The translations under genes and the position numbers were made by a program. DNA of 64,000 bases from an uncultured Mediterranea sp. (GTDB lineage Bacteria > Bacteroidota > Bacteroidia > Bacteroidales > Bacteroidaceae), in assembly GCA_945641355.1 (NCBI GenBank), contig CALZEQ010000001.1:157363-221362 (forward strand), in the 5' to 3' direction. Each line of letters begins with the position of its first letter. Position 1 is the stretch's first letter. The notes under the pieces were generated by a model. It was given only the letters and a program-made list of their open reading frames with translations. It was not told the DNA's origin and searched no databases. Below are positions 19,822 to 29,927 of the stretch, one piece after another.

Positions 19822-20040
19822 AATCTATCCATTTTAGTTTTACAAACAAAGTAACGACAATTCTGTGAAATATAACAGGAAAAACGGGTAAAATGTTGTT
19901 CAAAAAATGCAAAACGTCTCTTTATTCATCGCAAACTCGTTTAAAAAAAGTTATAAAACGAATCAGTAAACTATTTGCAGGAAGATAGTTTTTATCTTTG
20001 CTCACTGTTAGCTCCCTGCGGAAGCGGAACTCGCACAGAA

Positions 20041-20904
20041 ATGAAAAAACAGACTGATATGGAACCTTACTATATATTGAAAGCTATTGACGCAGCTTTA
20101 GATGCTGGTAATCGGATACGTGCTATATACGATTATCCGGATTCGGATTTTCAGATTGAACGAAAAGCCGATGATTCTCCTTTAACCATAGCTGACCGTA
20201 AGGCACACGAAGCCATTGCCGATGCCTTGGCGAACACGCCTTTCCCCTTACTGAGTGAGGAGGGAAAGTTGATGCCTTACGCTGATCGTAAGGGGTGGCA
20301 GGCGTTGTGGGTGGTGGATCCGCTGGATGGAACCAAAGAGTTCATCAAACGCAACGGTGAGTTTACGGTGAATATTGCGTGGATCAGGGATGGAGTTCCT
20401 GTGATGGGGGTCATCTATCTGCCCGTAAAGCGTATCCTTTACTTTGCCGATGAGGAACTGGGGGCCTATAAGGTGGCAGACATGATCAGCAGGGAGGGCC
20501 GAACACTGGACCAGTTACGGGAGCGAGCTGTACGACTGCCTGCCGCAGATGGGCACACTTCGCTGGTAGTAGTGGCCTCGCGCTCGCACTTGACACCGGA
20601 GACCGAAGCCTATATAGAAGAGCTGAGACAGCGGCGTGGTGCCGTGGAACTGGTCTCTTCGGGCAGTTCCTTGAAGATATGTCTGGTGGCAGAAGGGGTG
20701 GCCGATGTCTATCCTCGCTTTGCACCTACTATGGAGTGGGATACGGCTGCCGGACACGCTATAGCTCGTGCCGCTGGTCGGGAAATGTATCAGGTTGGAA
20801 CCGATGTCCCCCTCCGCTATAACAAGGAGAATCTGTTAAACCCTTGGTTTGTGGTGGAACCTTGCAGAAAGAATAAAAGTAGTAATCAAGTAAAAAATGT
20901 GTAG
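20041..20904 (+). CDS. cysQ: 3'(2'),5'-bisphosphate nucleotidase
   Basis: LLSEEGKLMPY, VDPLDGTKEFIKRNGEFTVNIA, MEWDTAAGHAI inositol-phosphatase family motifs. Confidence 0.93.
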   Translation: MKKQTDMEPYYILKAIDAALDAGNRIRAIYDYPDSDFQIERKADDSPLTIADRKAHEAIADALANTPFPLLSEEGKLMPYADRKGWQALWVVDPLDGTKEFIKRNGEFTVNIAWIRDGVPVMGVIYLPVKRILYFADEELGAYKVADMISREGRTLDQLRERAVRLPAADGHTSLVVVASRSHLTPETEAYIEELRQRRGAVELVSSGSSLKICLVAEGVADVYPRFAPTMEWDTAAGHAIARAAGREMYQVGTDVPLRYNKENLLNPWFVVEPCRKNKSSNQVKNV

Positions 20905-22459
20905 GATGACATTCGATATGCTGATTATATTGTTGGGTCTGCTGGCTATGGTGGTGGCACTGGTGATGGACCGTATGCGTCCAGGAATGGTGCTCTTTTC
21001 CGTGGTTGTATTGTTCCTGTGTGCTGGCATCCTGACGCCATCTGAGATGCTGGAGGGATTTAGCAACAAGGGGATGATTACCGTGGCGCTGCTATTCCTG
21101 GTCAGCGAAGGAGTCCGCCAATCGGGTGCCTTGGGGCAACTGATCAAGCGGCTGCTTCCACAGGGAAGGACTACCGTGTTCAAAGCACAGTTGCGTATGT
21201 TGCCTGTCATCTCATTCGTCTCAGCCTTCTTGAATAATACGCCAGTGGTCGTTATTTTTGCTCCCATCATCAAGCGGTGGGCAGAGTCAGTCAGGCTGCC
21301 AGCCACCAAATTCCTGATACCGCTGTCGTATGTCACTATATTGGGGGGAATCTGTACGCTGATAGGTACCTCCACCAATCTGGTGGTACATGGTATGATA
21401 CTGGAAGCCGGATACGAAGGGTTCTCCATGTTCGAGTTGGGCAAGGTGGGTATCTTTATCGCGGTTGCTGGTATCCTGTATCTGCTTCTGTTTTCGTCCA
21501 GACTGTTACCGGATCAGCGTGGCCGTGCGGCGGATGCGGACGAAGACTTGGAAGAGCGTGGGGACCTGCATCGGGTGGAGGCTGTGCTGGGCGCACGTTT
21601 CCCTGGCATCAACAAGAGATTGGGTGAATTCAACTTCAAACGTCACTATGGCGCAGAGGTTAGAGAGATTAAACGGGGAGGACAGTGTCTGACGGGAAAT
21701 CTGAGCGAGGAGTACTTGAGAGAGGGAGATACGTTGGTGTTGCTGGCAGATGACTCGTTCATCCAGGCGTGGGGCGAGTCGTCGGTGTTTGTGATGCTGG
21801 CTAACGGTAGGGATGCAGAGCCGGTGGCCGGACGCAGAAAACGCTGGTTCGCATTGGCGCTGCTGATACTGATGATTGTGGGGGCTACGGTGGGTGAACT
21901 GCCTGCTGTGCGCAAGGCCTTGCCCGGCATCAAGCTGGACATGTTCTTTTTCGTTTCTGTCACTACCATCATCATGGCGTGGACTCACGTTTTTCCCGCT
22001 CGTAAGTATACGAAATATATCTCTTGGGACATTCTCATCACCATCGCTTGTGCTTTTGCAATCAGCAAGGCGATGGTCAATTCCGGAGTGGCGGATGGTG
22101 TGGCAAGGTTCATCATTGACATGAGTGACAGCTACGGGCCTTACGTCCTGCTGGCTGCACTGTTTATTATCACCAATCTCTTTACGGAGTTGATTACCAA
22201 CAATGCGGCAGCAGCACTGGCCTTCCCTCTGGCACTCTCTATCTCGGCGCAACTGGGAGTCAGCCCGATGCCCTTCTTTGTGGTCATCTGCATGGCGGCA
22301 TCTGCCAGCTTCTCTACCCCCATCGGTTATCAGACCAATTTGATTGTGCAAGGTATAGGCAACTATCGCTTTACAGATTTTGTGCGTATAGGATTGCCGC
22401 TGAATATCATCACGTTCTTAATTTCGGTATTTCTGATACCTATTATTTGGCCATTTTAA
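20897..22459 (+). CDS. SLC13 family permease (putative sulfate transporter)
   Basis: 520 aa, many TM segments, internal TrkA-C-like domain, overlaps cysQ end. Confidence 0.88.
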   Translation: MCRMTFDMLIILLGLLAMVVALVMDRMRPGMVLFSVVVLFLCAGILTPSEMLEGFSNKGMITVALLFLVSEGVRQSGALGQLIKRLLPQGRTTVFKAQLRMLPVISFVSAFLNNTPVVVIFAPIIKRWAESVRLPATKFLIPLSYVTILGGICTLIGTSTNLVVHGMILEAGYEGFSMFELGKVGIFIAVAGILYLLLFSSRLLPDQRGRAADADEDLEERGDLHRVEAVLGARFPGINKRLGEFNFKRHYGAEVREIKRGGQCLTGNLSEEYLREGDTLVLLADDSFIQAWGESSVFVMLANGRDAEPVAGRRKRWFALALLILMIVGATVGELPAVRKALPGIKLDMFFFVSVTTIIMAWTHVFPARKYTKYISWDILITIACAFAISKAMVNSGVADGVARFIIDMSDSYGPYVLLAALFIITNLFTELITNNAAAALAFPLALSISAQLGVSPMPFFVVICMAASASFSTPIGYQTNLIVQGIGNYRFTDFVRIGLPLNIITFLISVFLIPIIWPF

Positions 22460-22473
22460 ATGAATGTTGAGTT

Positions 22474-23082
22474 ATGATACAAAAGTTTATCTATCCGGTT
22501 TTTGATCGAATGCTCTCCCGTACGGACAAAGAGGAGCTGATAGGACAGCATGCCGTCATGGTATGGTTTACAGGATTGAGCGGTTCGGGGAAAAGTACGC
22601 TGGCCATCGCTTTGGAAAGGGAACTGCATAGACGAGGACTGTTCTGCCGTATACTGGACGGAGACAACATCCGTAGCGGTATCAATAACAACCTGGGCTT
22701 CTCGGAAGAGGATCGTGTGGAGAACATACGTCGCATAGCCGAGGTAGCGCGTCTGTTTATAGATACAGGCGTTATCACCATTGCCGCTTTCATCAGTCCT
22801 ACGAATCGTCTGCGACAGATGGCAGCCGACATCATCGGGCGGGAGGACTTTTTGGAAATCTTTGTCAGCACACCGCTACAGACGTGTGAGGAGAGGGATG
22901 TAAAGGGTCTCTATGCCAAGGCACGGCGCGGCGAGATAACGAATTTTACGGGCATCTCGGCGCCTTTTGAGGTGCCTGAACACCCGGCTCTTACACTGGA
23001 CACTTCCCACCTTTCCGTGGAAGAGGCTGTAGACCGCTTGTTGGCACTGGTGTTGCCTAAAGTAGAACCCAAAAAGAAGTAA
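22474..23082 (+). CDS. cysC: Adenylylsulfate kinase
   Basis: 202 aa; GLSGSGKSTLAIALE, LDGDNIRSGINNNLGFSEEDR. Confidence 0.96.
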   Translation: MIQKFIYPVFDRMLSRTDKEELIGQHAVMVWFTGLSGSGKSTLAIALERELHRRGLFCRILDGDNIRSGINNNLGFSEEDRVENIRRIAEVARLFIDTGVITIAAFISPTNRLRQMAADIIGREDFLEIFVSTPLQTCEERDVKGLYAKARRGEITNFTGISAPFEVPEHPALTLDTSHLSVEEAVDRLLALVLPKVEPKKK

Positions 23083-23088
23083 AGCTCT

Positions 23089-24000
23089 ATGGAAACAGTA
23101 TATAGACTGAGCCACTTGAAGGAACTCGAAGCCGAGTCCATTCATATCATCCGTGAGGTGGCAGCGGAATTTGAGAATCCGGTGATGCTGTACAGCATCG
23201 GAAAGGACTCGTCGGTGATGGTACGACTGGCTGAGAAAGCATTTTATCCGGGTAAGGTACCTTTCCCCTTGATGCACATTGACTCCAAATGGAAATTCAG
23301 GGAGATGATAGAGTTTCGCGACGAGTATGCCCGAAAGTATGGTTGGAATCTCATTGTAGAGAGTAATATGGAGGCCTATCGGGCTGGTGTGGGACCCTTT
23401 ACGCATGGTAGTAAGGTGCATACCGACTTAATGAAAACCAAGGCGTTGCTTCAGGCATTGGACAAATACAAGTTTGATGCGGCCTTTGGCGGAGCACGCC
23501 GGGATGAGGAGAAGTCGCGTGCGAAGGAACGTATATTCTCGTTTCGCGACAAGTTCCATCAGTGGGATCCGAAGAACCAACGGCCGGAGCTGTGGGACAT
23601 CTACAATGCCCGCGTGCATAAGGGGGAGAGTATCCGTGTGTTCCCGTTAAGCAATTGGACCGAATTGGACATCTGGCAGTACATCCGGTTGGAGAACATA
23701 CCTATCGTTCCACTCTATTTTGCCAAGGAGCGTCCTTGTGTGGAGATAGATGGCAATCTGATTATGGCGGATGATGACCGCCTGCCGGCATCGTACCGTG
23801 ACAAGATACAGATGCGCATGGTACGCTTCCGCACGTTGGGATGCTGGCCGCTTACAGGGGCTGTGGAGAGTACGGCTGACACCATCGAGAAGATTGTAGA
23901 GGAGATGATGACCACTACCAAGAGCGAGCGTACGACGCGAGTGATTGATTTCGACCAGGATGCCAGTATGGAGCAGAAGAAACGGGAAGGGTATTTCTAA
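23089..24000 (+). CDS. cysD: Sulfate adenylyltransferase subunit 2
   Basis: 303 aa; [42 protein letters not shown]. Confidence 0.97.
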   Translation: METVYRLSHLKELEAESIHIIREVAAEFENPVMLYSIGKDSSVMVRLAEKAFYPGKVPFPLMHIDSKWKFREMIEFRDEYARKYGWNLIVESNMEAYRAGVGPFTHGSKVHTDLMKTKALLQALDKYKFDAAFGGARRDEEKSRAKERIFSFRDKFHQWDPKNQRPELWDIYNARVHKGESIRVFPLSNWTELDIWQYIRLENIPIVPLYFAKERPCVEIDGNLIMADDDRLPASYRDKIQMRMVRFRTLGCWPLTGAVESTADTIEKIVEEMMTTTKSERTTRVIDFDQDASMEQKKREGYF

Positions 24001-25482
24001 ATGAAAGAAAGGATTTGTACAATGGATGATTCAAAATTGGATATAAAAGCATTTCTGGATAAGGATGAACAGAAGGACTTGCTGCGGTTTCTGACTGCAG
24101 GTTCGGTGGACGATGGGAAGTCTACACTGATAGGACGCCTGTTGTTCGACAGTAAGAAGATATATGAAGACCAGCTGGATGCATTGGAACGGGACAGCAA
24201 GCGCATGGGGAATGCCGGCGAGCACATTGACTACGCATTGCTGCTGGACGGATTGAAGGCGGAGCGCGAGCAGGGTATCACCATTGATGTGGCTTACCGC
24301 TACTTCTCGACGAACAACCGCAAGTTTATCATCGCAGATACTCCGGGGCATGAACAGTATACACGAAACATGATTACCGGCGGTTCCACCGCAAACCTTG
24401 CCGTCATACTGGTGGATGCCCGTACGGGAGTCATCACGCAGACCCGCCGTCATACATTCCTGGTTTCGCTGCTGGGAATCAAGCATGTGGTACTGGCTGT
24501 GAACAAGATGGATCTGGTGGATTTCTCTGAAGAACGTTTCAGCGACATCGTGTCGGCATACAAGGAGTTTATCACTCCGCTGGACATTCCTGACGTGCAG
24601 TGCATACCATTGTCGGCACTGGATGGCGACAATGTAGTGGAAAAGTCTGTGCGGACACCTTGGTATGCAGGACCCTCGTTGCTCGATTTCCTGGAAAATG
24701 TACCCATCAGCAACGACCATAACCTGTCCGATTTCCGCTTTCCCGTGCAGTATGTGTTGCGACCCAATCTCGACTTCAGAGGCTTCTGTGGAAAGGTGGC
24801 CTCGGGCACTGTCCGCAAAGGAGACGAGGTGCTGGCACTTCCTTCCGGAAAACGGTCTCGCGTCAAGTGCATCGTGACCTATGACGGCGAATTGGAGGAG
24901 GCTTTCCCGCCCCAATCCATCACGCTTACACTGGAGGATGAGATAGATGTGTCGCGCGGAGAGATGCTGGTTCATCCGGATAATATGCCCTTGGTCGGGC
25001 GCGTGCTGGATGCCATGCTGGTGTGGATGGATGAGGAGCCGATGGATATGGACAAATCCTTTTTCATCAAGCAGACTACCAATCTGAGCCGTGTCCGCAT
25101 AGATGACATTAAGTACAAGGTGGATGTGAACACGATGGAGCATCTCTCTGAACAGAACGGACGTCTGACTATAGAAACGCTGCCGATGACACTTAACCAG
25201 ATAGGAAGGGTGGTACTGACGACGGCAAAAGAGCAGTTCTTTGATCCTTATCGGACGAACAAGGCCACTGGATCCTTTATCCTGATTGATCCCATCAGCA
25301 ACAATACCTGTGCCGTGGGGATGATTATCGGCCGACTGGACGAGAAGGAACTGCATCTGGCATCGGATCTGCCGGTGATAGATTTGTCTCGTTTGGACAT
25401 CTCGCCAGAATACTACCCGGCTATTGAAAAGGCTTTCAAGGAACTGGAACGACAAGGTATCGCTGTCCACCTCAAAAAGTGA
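24001..25482 (+). CDS. cysN: Sulfate adenylyltransferase subunit 1 (GTPase, no fused APS kinase)
   Basis: 493 aa; [34 protein letters not shown]; start may be 24025. Confidence 0.96.
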   Translation: MKERICTMDDSKLDIKAFLDKDEQKDLLRFLTAGSVDDGKSTLIGRLLFDSKKIYEDQLDALERDSKRMGNAGEHIDYALLLDGLKAEREQGITIDVAYRYFSTNNRKFIIADTPGHEQYTRNMITGGSTANLAVILVDARTGVITQTRRHTFLVSLLGIKHVVLAVNKMDLVDFSEERFSDIVSAYKEFITPLDIPDVQCIPLSALDGDNVVEKSVRTPWYAGPSLLDFLENVPISNDHNLSDFRFPVQYVLRPNLDFRGFCGKVASGTVRKGDEVLALPSGKRSRVKCIVTYDGELEEAFPPQSITLTLEDEIDVSRGEMLVHPDNMPLVGRVLDAMLVWMDEEPMDMDKSFFIKQTTNLSRVRIDDIKYKVDVNTMEHLSEQNGRLTIETLPMTLNQIGRVVLTTAKEQFFDPYRTNKATGSFILIDPISNNTCAVGMIIGRLDEKELHLASDLPVIDLSRLDISPEYYPAIEKAFKELERQGIAVHLKK

Positions 25483-25520
25483 GGTGACAGATAGTGTGAC
25501 AATGAATAGTTTATATTAAA

Positions 25521-26627
25521 ATGGGACTTTTGGAATTCAATAAGCTGCCTATCAATACGTTGGTAGGAGCAGACTGGAAGACGTTCAAGGCCGTTACGGC
25601 CGGACGCGAGGTGGATGCTGCGTATCGAGGCAAGTACCGGCTGACAAAGGCCGTGTGTCGGTTACTCTCCCTGCTGGCTCCATTGCAAGACCGGCGTTAC
25701 GACAAATTGCTGGCTGACAAGCCGCTGGAACATGACCCCGTATTTATCTTGGGGCATTGGCGCAGTGGTACTACCTTCATGCACAATGTCTTTTCATGCG
25801 ACCGCCATTTTGGCTACAATACCACGTATCAGACCGTTTTCCCCCATCTGATGATGTGGGGACAACCTTTCTTTAAGAAAAATATGAGCTGGCTGATGCC
25901 GGACAAACGGCCTACGGACAACATGGAGTTGGCTGTAGACTTGCCGCAAGAGGAAGAGTTTGCGCTGACTAATATGATGCCATACACCTACTACAACTTT
26001 TGGTTCCTTCCCCGGCATCAACAGGAGTATGCAGACAAGTACCTGCTATTCAATAATCTGACACCGCAGGAATTGAAAACGTTTGAGGAGACTTTCGTGA
26101 AACTGATAAAAATTTCGCTTTGGAATACGCACGGAACCCAGTTTCTGAGTAAGAATCCGCCTCATACCGGACGGGTGAAAGAGCTGGTGAAGATGTTTCC
26201 TCAGGCTAAGTTTATCTATCTGATACGCAACCCTTATACGGTGTTTGAAAGCACCCGCAGTTTTTTTACGAATACCATCCAGCCGCTGAAGCTGCAGGAT
26301 ATTACTCCCGAAGAGTTGGAAACGAACATTCTCTCTATCTATACCAAGTTGTATCAGAAGTACGAGGCGGACAAGGGGTGTATCCCTCAGGGACATCTGA
26401 TAGAGGTGAAGTTCGAGGATTTTGAGGCCGATGCATTGGGGATGACGGAGCATATCTATCAGGCACTCTCCATACCGGGGTTTGCAGAAGCGCGCCCGGC
26501 TATCGAGAACTATGTGGGTGGAAAGAAGGGATACAAGAAAAACCGTTACCAATATGATGAACGGACTGTGCAATTGGTGCAAAAGCATTGGGGATATGCG
26601 TTGGGGCAGTGGAACTATCAGCTTTGA
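25521..26627 (+). CDS. Sulfotransferase family protein
   Basis: 368 aa; PVFILGHWRSGTTFMHN (PAPS 5'-phosphosulfate loop) and YLIRNPYTVFESTRSFF. Confidence 0.9.
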   Translation: MGLLEFNKLPINTLVGADWKTFKAVTAGREVDAAYRGKYRLTKAVCRLLSLLAPLQDRRYDKLLADKPLEHDPVFILGHWRSGTTFMHNVFSCDRHFGYNTTYQTVFPHLMMWGQPFFKKNMSWLMPDKRPTDNMELAVDLPQEEEFALTNMMPYTYYNFWFLPRHQQEYADKYLLFNNLTPQELKTFEETFVKLIKISLWNTHGTQFLSKNPPHTGRVKELVKMFPQAKFIYLIRNPYTVFESTRSFFTNTIQPLKLQDITPEELETNILSIYTKLYQKYEADKGCIPQGHLIEVKFEDFEADALGMTEHIYQALSIPGFAEARPAIENYVGGKKGYKKNRYQYDERTVQLVQKHWGYALGQWNYQL

Positions 26628-26640
26628 GACAATGGAGGAG

Positions 26641-27609
26641 ATGAAACGTATACGGATGTTGACGGCAATCGTTTGGGCCAGCTTGAGCCTGTGTCTGCCC
26701 CTATGGGCCCAACATCATACCGTGGAGCCAATCCCTTTCGGTGACATGAACCAGTGGGTAGACCGACAGATTAAGGAATCTGGTATTATAGGTGGGGCAA
26801 CCAAGCATGTGTATGCCATTGCCCCTACTGCTACCGTGACAGACAACAGTGCTTATCGCAACAGGGGTGGGTCGCCCTGGGCCTCGTCCAACGTAATGGC
26901 GCGTGTGATGGGAGTCACCAAGACGAACACCTCCGTCTTCCCCGAGAAAAGAGACAGTGGCTTCTGTGCCCGTCTGGATACCCGAATGGAGAGTGTCAAG
27001 GTTGCCGGGCTGCTGGACATCACAGTGTTGGCGGCCGGTTCCATCTTTTTGGGAGAGACACACGAGCCTATCAAGGGGACAAAGAATCCGCAGAAGATGA
27101 TCAATTCGGGTATCGCTTTTACAAAAAAACCGATTGCCGTACAGTTTGACTACAAGGTGAAGATGTCCGATCGGGAGAAAAGAATCCGGGCTACCGGTTT
27201 CGGTAAGATTGCCGATGTGGAGGGAAAGGACTTCCCCGCCGTGATTTTGCTACTGCAAAAACGGTGGGAAGATAGCAAAGGAAATATCTATGCCAAGCGG
27301 GTAGGTACCATGGTGGTACGCTATTATGCCTCGACAACGGATTGGCGGAACAAAGTGACCTATCCCATTCTGTATGGAGACATCACGGGAGACCCTGCTT
27401 ACAAGGCGCACATGATGCGTTTGCAGGTGGAGGAACGATACGCTGTGAACAGCAAGGGCAACAGCGTGCCCATTCACGAAGTGGCATGGGGAACGGCCGA
27501 TGATGAACCGACCCACCTCATCTTACAGTTCACTTCGAGCCACGGAGGAGCCTATGTCGGCTCGCCTGGAAATTCGCTGTGGGTGGATAATGTGAACTTG
27601 ATTTATTAA
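26641..27609 (+). CDS. PCMD (putative carbohydrate metabolism domain)-containing secreted protein
   Basis: Signal peptide after Met at 26641; begins 13 nt after sulfotransferase stop; C-term HGGAYVGSPGNSLWVDNVNL. Confidence 0.75.
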   Translation: MKRIRMLTAIVWASLSLCLPLWAQHHTVEPIPFGDMNQWVDRQIKESGIIGGATKHVYAIAPTATVTDNSAYRNRGGSPWASSNVMARVMGVTKTNTSVFPEKRDSGFCARLDTRMESVKVAGLLDITVLAAGSIFLGETHEPIKGTKNPQKMINSGIAFTKKPIAVQFDYKVKMSDREKRIRATGFGKIADVEGKDFPAVILLLQKRWEDSKGNIYAKRVGTMVVRYYASTTDWRNKVTYPILYGDITGDPAYKAHMMRLQVEERYAVNSKGNSVPIHEVAWGTADDEPTHLILQFTSSHGGAYVGSPGNSLWVDNVNLIY

Positions 27610-27648
27610 TGTCTCCGCTATTATCAAGGCATTTTTTTATATAAAATC

Positions 27649-27679
27649 TTTGGAGTTATTAAAAAAGTGTCTATTTTTG
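27649..27679 (+). promoter_or_regulatory. Bacteroides-type promoter (TTTG-N19-TATTTTTG)
   Basis: TTTG 27649-27652, TATTTTTG 27672-27679; upstream of 27745 start. Confidence 0.75.
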
Positions 27680-27744
27680 CAGCAAGTTTTGTGTCGTATA
27701 GGCACGCGAGAACTGTGGAAAAAAGGAGGTTAAGAAGCTTTAAC

Positions 27745-28974
27745 ATGGGAAAGTCCCTAACTACTAAAACAATAGCACGTTATGTGGCGTTCTTGCTTTA
27801 CTGCCTGTCTCCCGTAGGGGGATTTTGTCAGACGGGAGAACTTGTGACGGATGTATTGGTGGAAATGGGATTTGAAAATGTGCGGTGGACGGAAGATGAA
27901 ACCGAACGGGTTTATGTGTTGCAGAATTCAACTTATCGTCTGCAAGGCTTGGGAATCGGTAAAGCGGTGGATGTAATCCAGCGATGGGGCATGCCTCACG
28001 ATAAATCCTGTCGGGTGATTGTGCTTGACAACGGAGTCCCGCAGATTTCGCTCAGCTATCGGCGCACAGCGGAGGTCGATACGCTGTCACTCGTCCGACG
28101 CCAAGCATGGGATGCCAGTTATGAACTGGGAGGTGCTTGGAAGAAGGTGAAACGGGCGAAGACGAAAAATAGCTCTTTGTTTAAGGTTGATGTGCTGGTC
28201 TATCCTCAGTTGTCATTCAGAAACTTGATATTGACTCAAATCTACCAAGTGCTGTTTGACTTGAGCCCAGCTGTTGAGGTCTCTTTCTGGAGTGGTATGC
28301 GTCTGACGGCACAGTTGAAGGTGCCGGTGTATAACGATGGCTATGGGGACTACGAGGGGAAAATTCATCCGGGGCATCTGACGTTGTCGCAGAGTTTCCG
28401 TTTGCCTTATCAGCTGTTCGGAAAGGTGACAGTAGGCTGTTTTAGCGCAGACCGTTTCGGAGTGGACGTTGCACTTAGACATCCTTTTAAAGATGAACGC
28501 CTCTCTGCTATGGTACGTGTAGGGTATACGGGTACCGGCTTTTGGGATGGATTCCGATATCATTATGATACGGATATGACGCTGACATGGACGTTGGGTG
28601 CAGGTTTCTATTGGCCTCAGTATAACACTCAGTTCATATTGAAAGCCGAACAATACCTTAAAGAGGATAGGGGAGTGAAATTTGAAATGATGCGCCACTT
28701 TCGCTATTGTTCAATCGGATTTTATGCGATGAAGGCTAAAGAGGCAAAGGCAAACGGAGGGTTTCGTTTTCAGGTGGCTCTGCCGCCTTATCGATACAAA
28801 CGATATAAGAATCGTTGGCCACGGATTGATACGGCTCCTTCGATGGGTATTATATATAACGCGGGTAATGAACGTTACTATTATAAGGAATATAAGGCGG
28901 AGGCCTGCGATAATATAATCAAGGAGAATAGTTTTAATCCATATTTTATTAAGTCAGAATTGTTAAATTTTTAA
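27745..28974 (+). CDS. YjbH-like outer-membrane/exopolysaccharide-associated protein (C-terminal-half type)
   Basis: Signal peptide then LVTDVLVEMGFENVRWTEDETERVYVLQNSTYRLQGLGIGKAVDVIQ; upstream ATG at 27667 overlaps promoter. Confidence 0.65.
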   Translation: MGKSLTTKTIARYVAFLLYCLSPVGGFCQTGELVTDVLVEMGFENVRWTEDETERVYVLQNSTYRLQGLGIGKAVDVIQRWGMPHDKSCRVIVLDNGVPQISLSYRRTAEVDTLSLVRRQAWDASYELGGAWKKVKRAKTKNSSLFKVDVLVYPQLSFRNLILTQIYQVLFDLSPAVEVSFWSGMRLTAQLKVPVYNDGYGDYEGKIHPGHLTLSQSFRLPYQLFGKVTVGCFSADRFGVDVALRHPFKDERLSAMVRVGYTGTGFWDGFRYHYDTDMTLTWTLGAGFYWPQYNTQFILKAEQYLKEDRGVKFEMMRHFRYCSIGFYAMKAKEAKANGGFRFQVALPPYRYKRYKNRWPRIDTAPSMGIIYNAGNERYYYKEYKAEACDNIIKENSFNPYFIKSELLNF

Positions 28975-28986
28975 ATTATTATTGAG

Positions 28987-29880
28987 ATGAAAAAGATTAA
29001 ATTCTTGAACGGTTTGAAAGCTATGTTCGCTTTTGCCGTAGTTGCATTGACAGGATCTCTCTTCACCTCTTGCGAGAAAGAAGATGTGAATGCAACATTC
29101 CAGTCAAAACCCGCTGAAGCTGTTATCAATGTGGAGGTGCGTGAGTTCTTTACTCAGAGCGTGGTAACCAATGAGGCTACTATTACTTCAGACAAAGGTG
29201 CGGTTGAAAACGGCAAGCTGACTTTGACAGGTAACAAAGACCTGGCTGCTCAAACTGTCAACTTTACTGCTACCTATAAGGGTAATTCCGGTACGACCAG
29301 TGTTACCATTCCTGCACTGAAGGCTGGTACAGTAGCTGAATTTAAGGTGACAATTACTGTTGCTTACCAAGAGCCATCGGAAGACAAGACGCTGGTAATT
29401 GCAACGAAATTAGGTGATCCCGTAATCAAGACTTACAATTTGGGTGATCCCTCTCACAGTCATGCCGATGCCATGTGGATGGAAAACGCTAACGACTATA
29501 TCCTGAGACGTACGTTCACTTATACGAAACGTGACTATTCTAAGGTCATCAAGAACGAATTGGATAGCAGAGTAGATTTCGATTCTTCTGCATATACGTA
29601 TGACAATTCAGAGGATGTTTCTGTAGAGTTCAAGTTCTCTGCTTGGAGTCTCTATCGTGTCTATTATTTTGAGACATCGACTGATGAAATTATGAGCTTC
29701 TCTTATAAGGAAACAGGTGAAGACTTGGGTAAGGTGACCATTGAGAAAGTATATGGTTCTGGTGCTTATTCTGAGGAAACAGCTCTTCCGGGTCATTCTC
29801 ATGAATACGTTCCGGGTCACGGTCATGGTGAACATGGTTATGACGCAAATGCAGGTGGTGGTATCGTAGATCCCGCATAA
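28987..29880 (+). CDS. DUF3869-like lipoprotein with His-rich C-terminus
   Basis: 297 aa; lipobox LFTSCEKED; C-term GHSHEYVPGHGHGEHGYD. Confidence 0.78.
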   Translation: MKKIKFLNGLKAMFAFAVVALTGSLFTSCEKEDVNATFQSKPAEAVINVEVREFFTQSVVTNEATITSDKGAVENGKLTLTGNKDLAAQTVNFTATYKGNSGTTSVTIPALKAGTVAEFKVTITVAYQEPSEDKTLVIATKLGDPVIKTYNLGDPSHSHADAMWMENANDYILRRTFTYTKRDYSKVIKNELDSRVDFDSSAYTYDNSEDVSVEFKFSAWSLYRVYYFETSTDEIMSFSYKETGEDLGKVTIEKVYGSGAYSEETALPGHSHEYVPGHGHGEHGYDANAGGGIVDPA

Positions 29881-29927
29881 TGTGTGTGTTAACTGATTGA
29901 TTTGATAACTTAAAACTTAGAATAAAG

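Noticed and set aside
24031-25470. 479-aa minus-strand ORF opposite cysN
   Set aside because: Complete antisense overlap with a conserved gene and no recognisable domain
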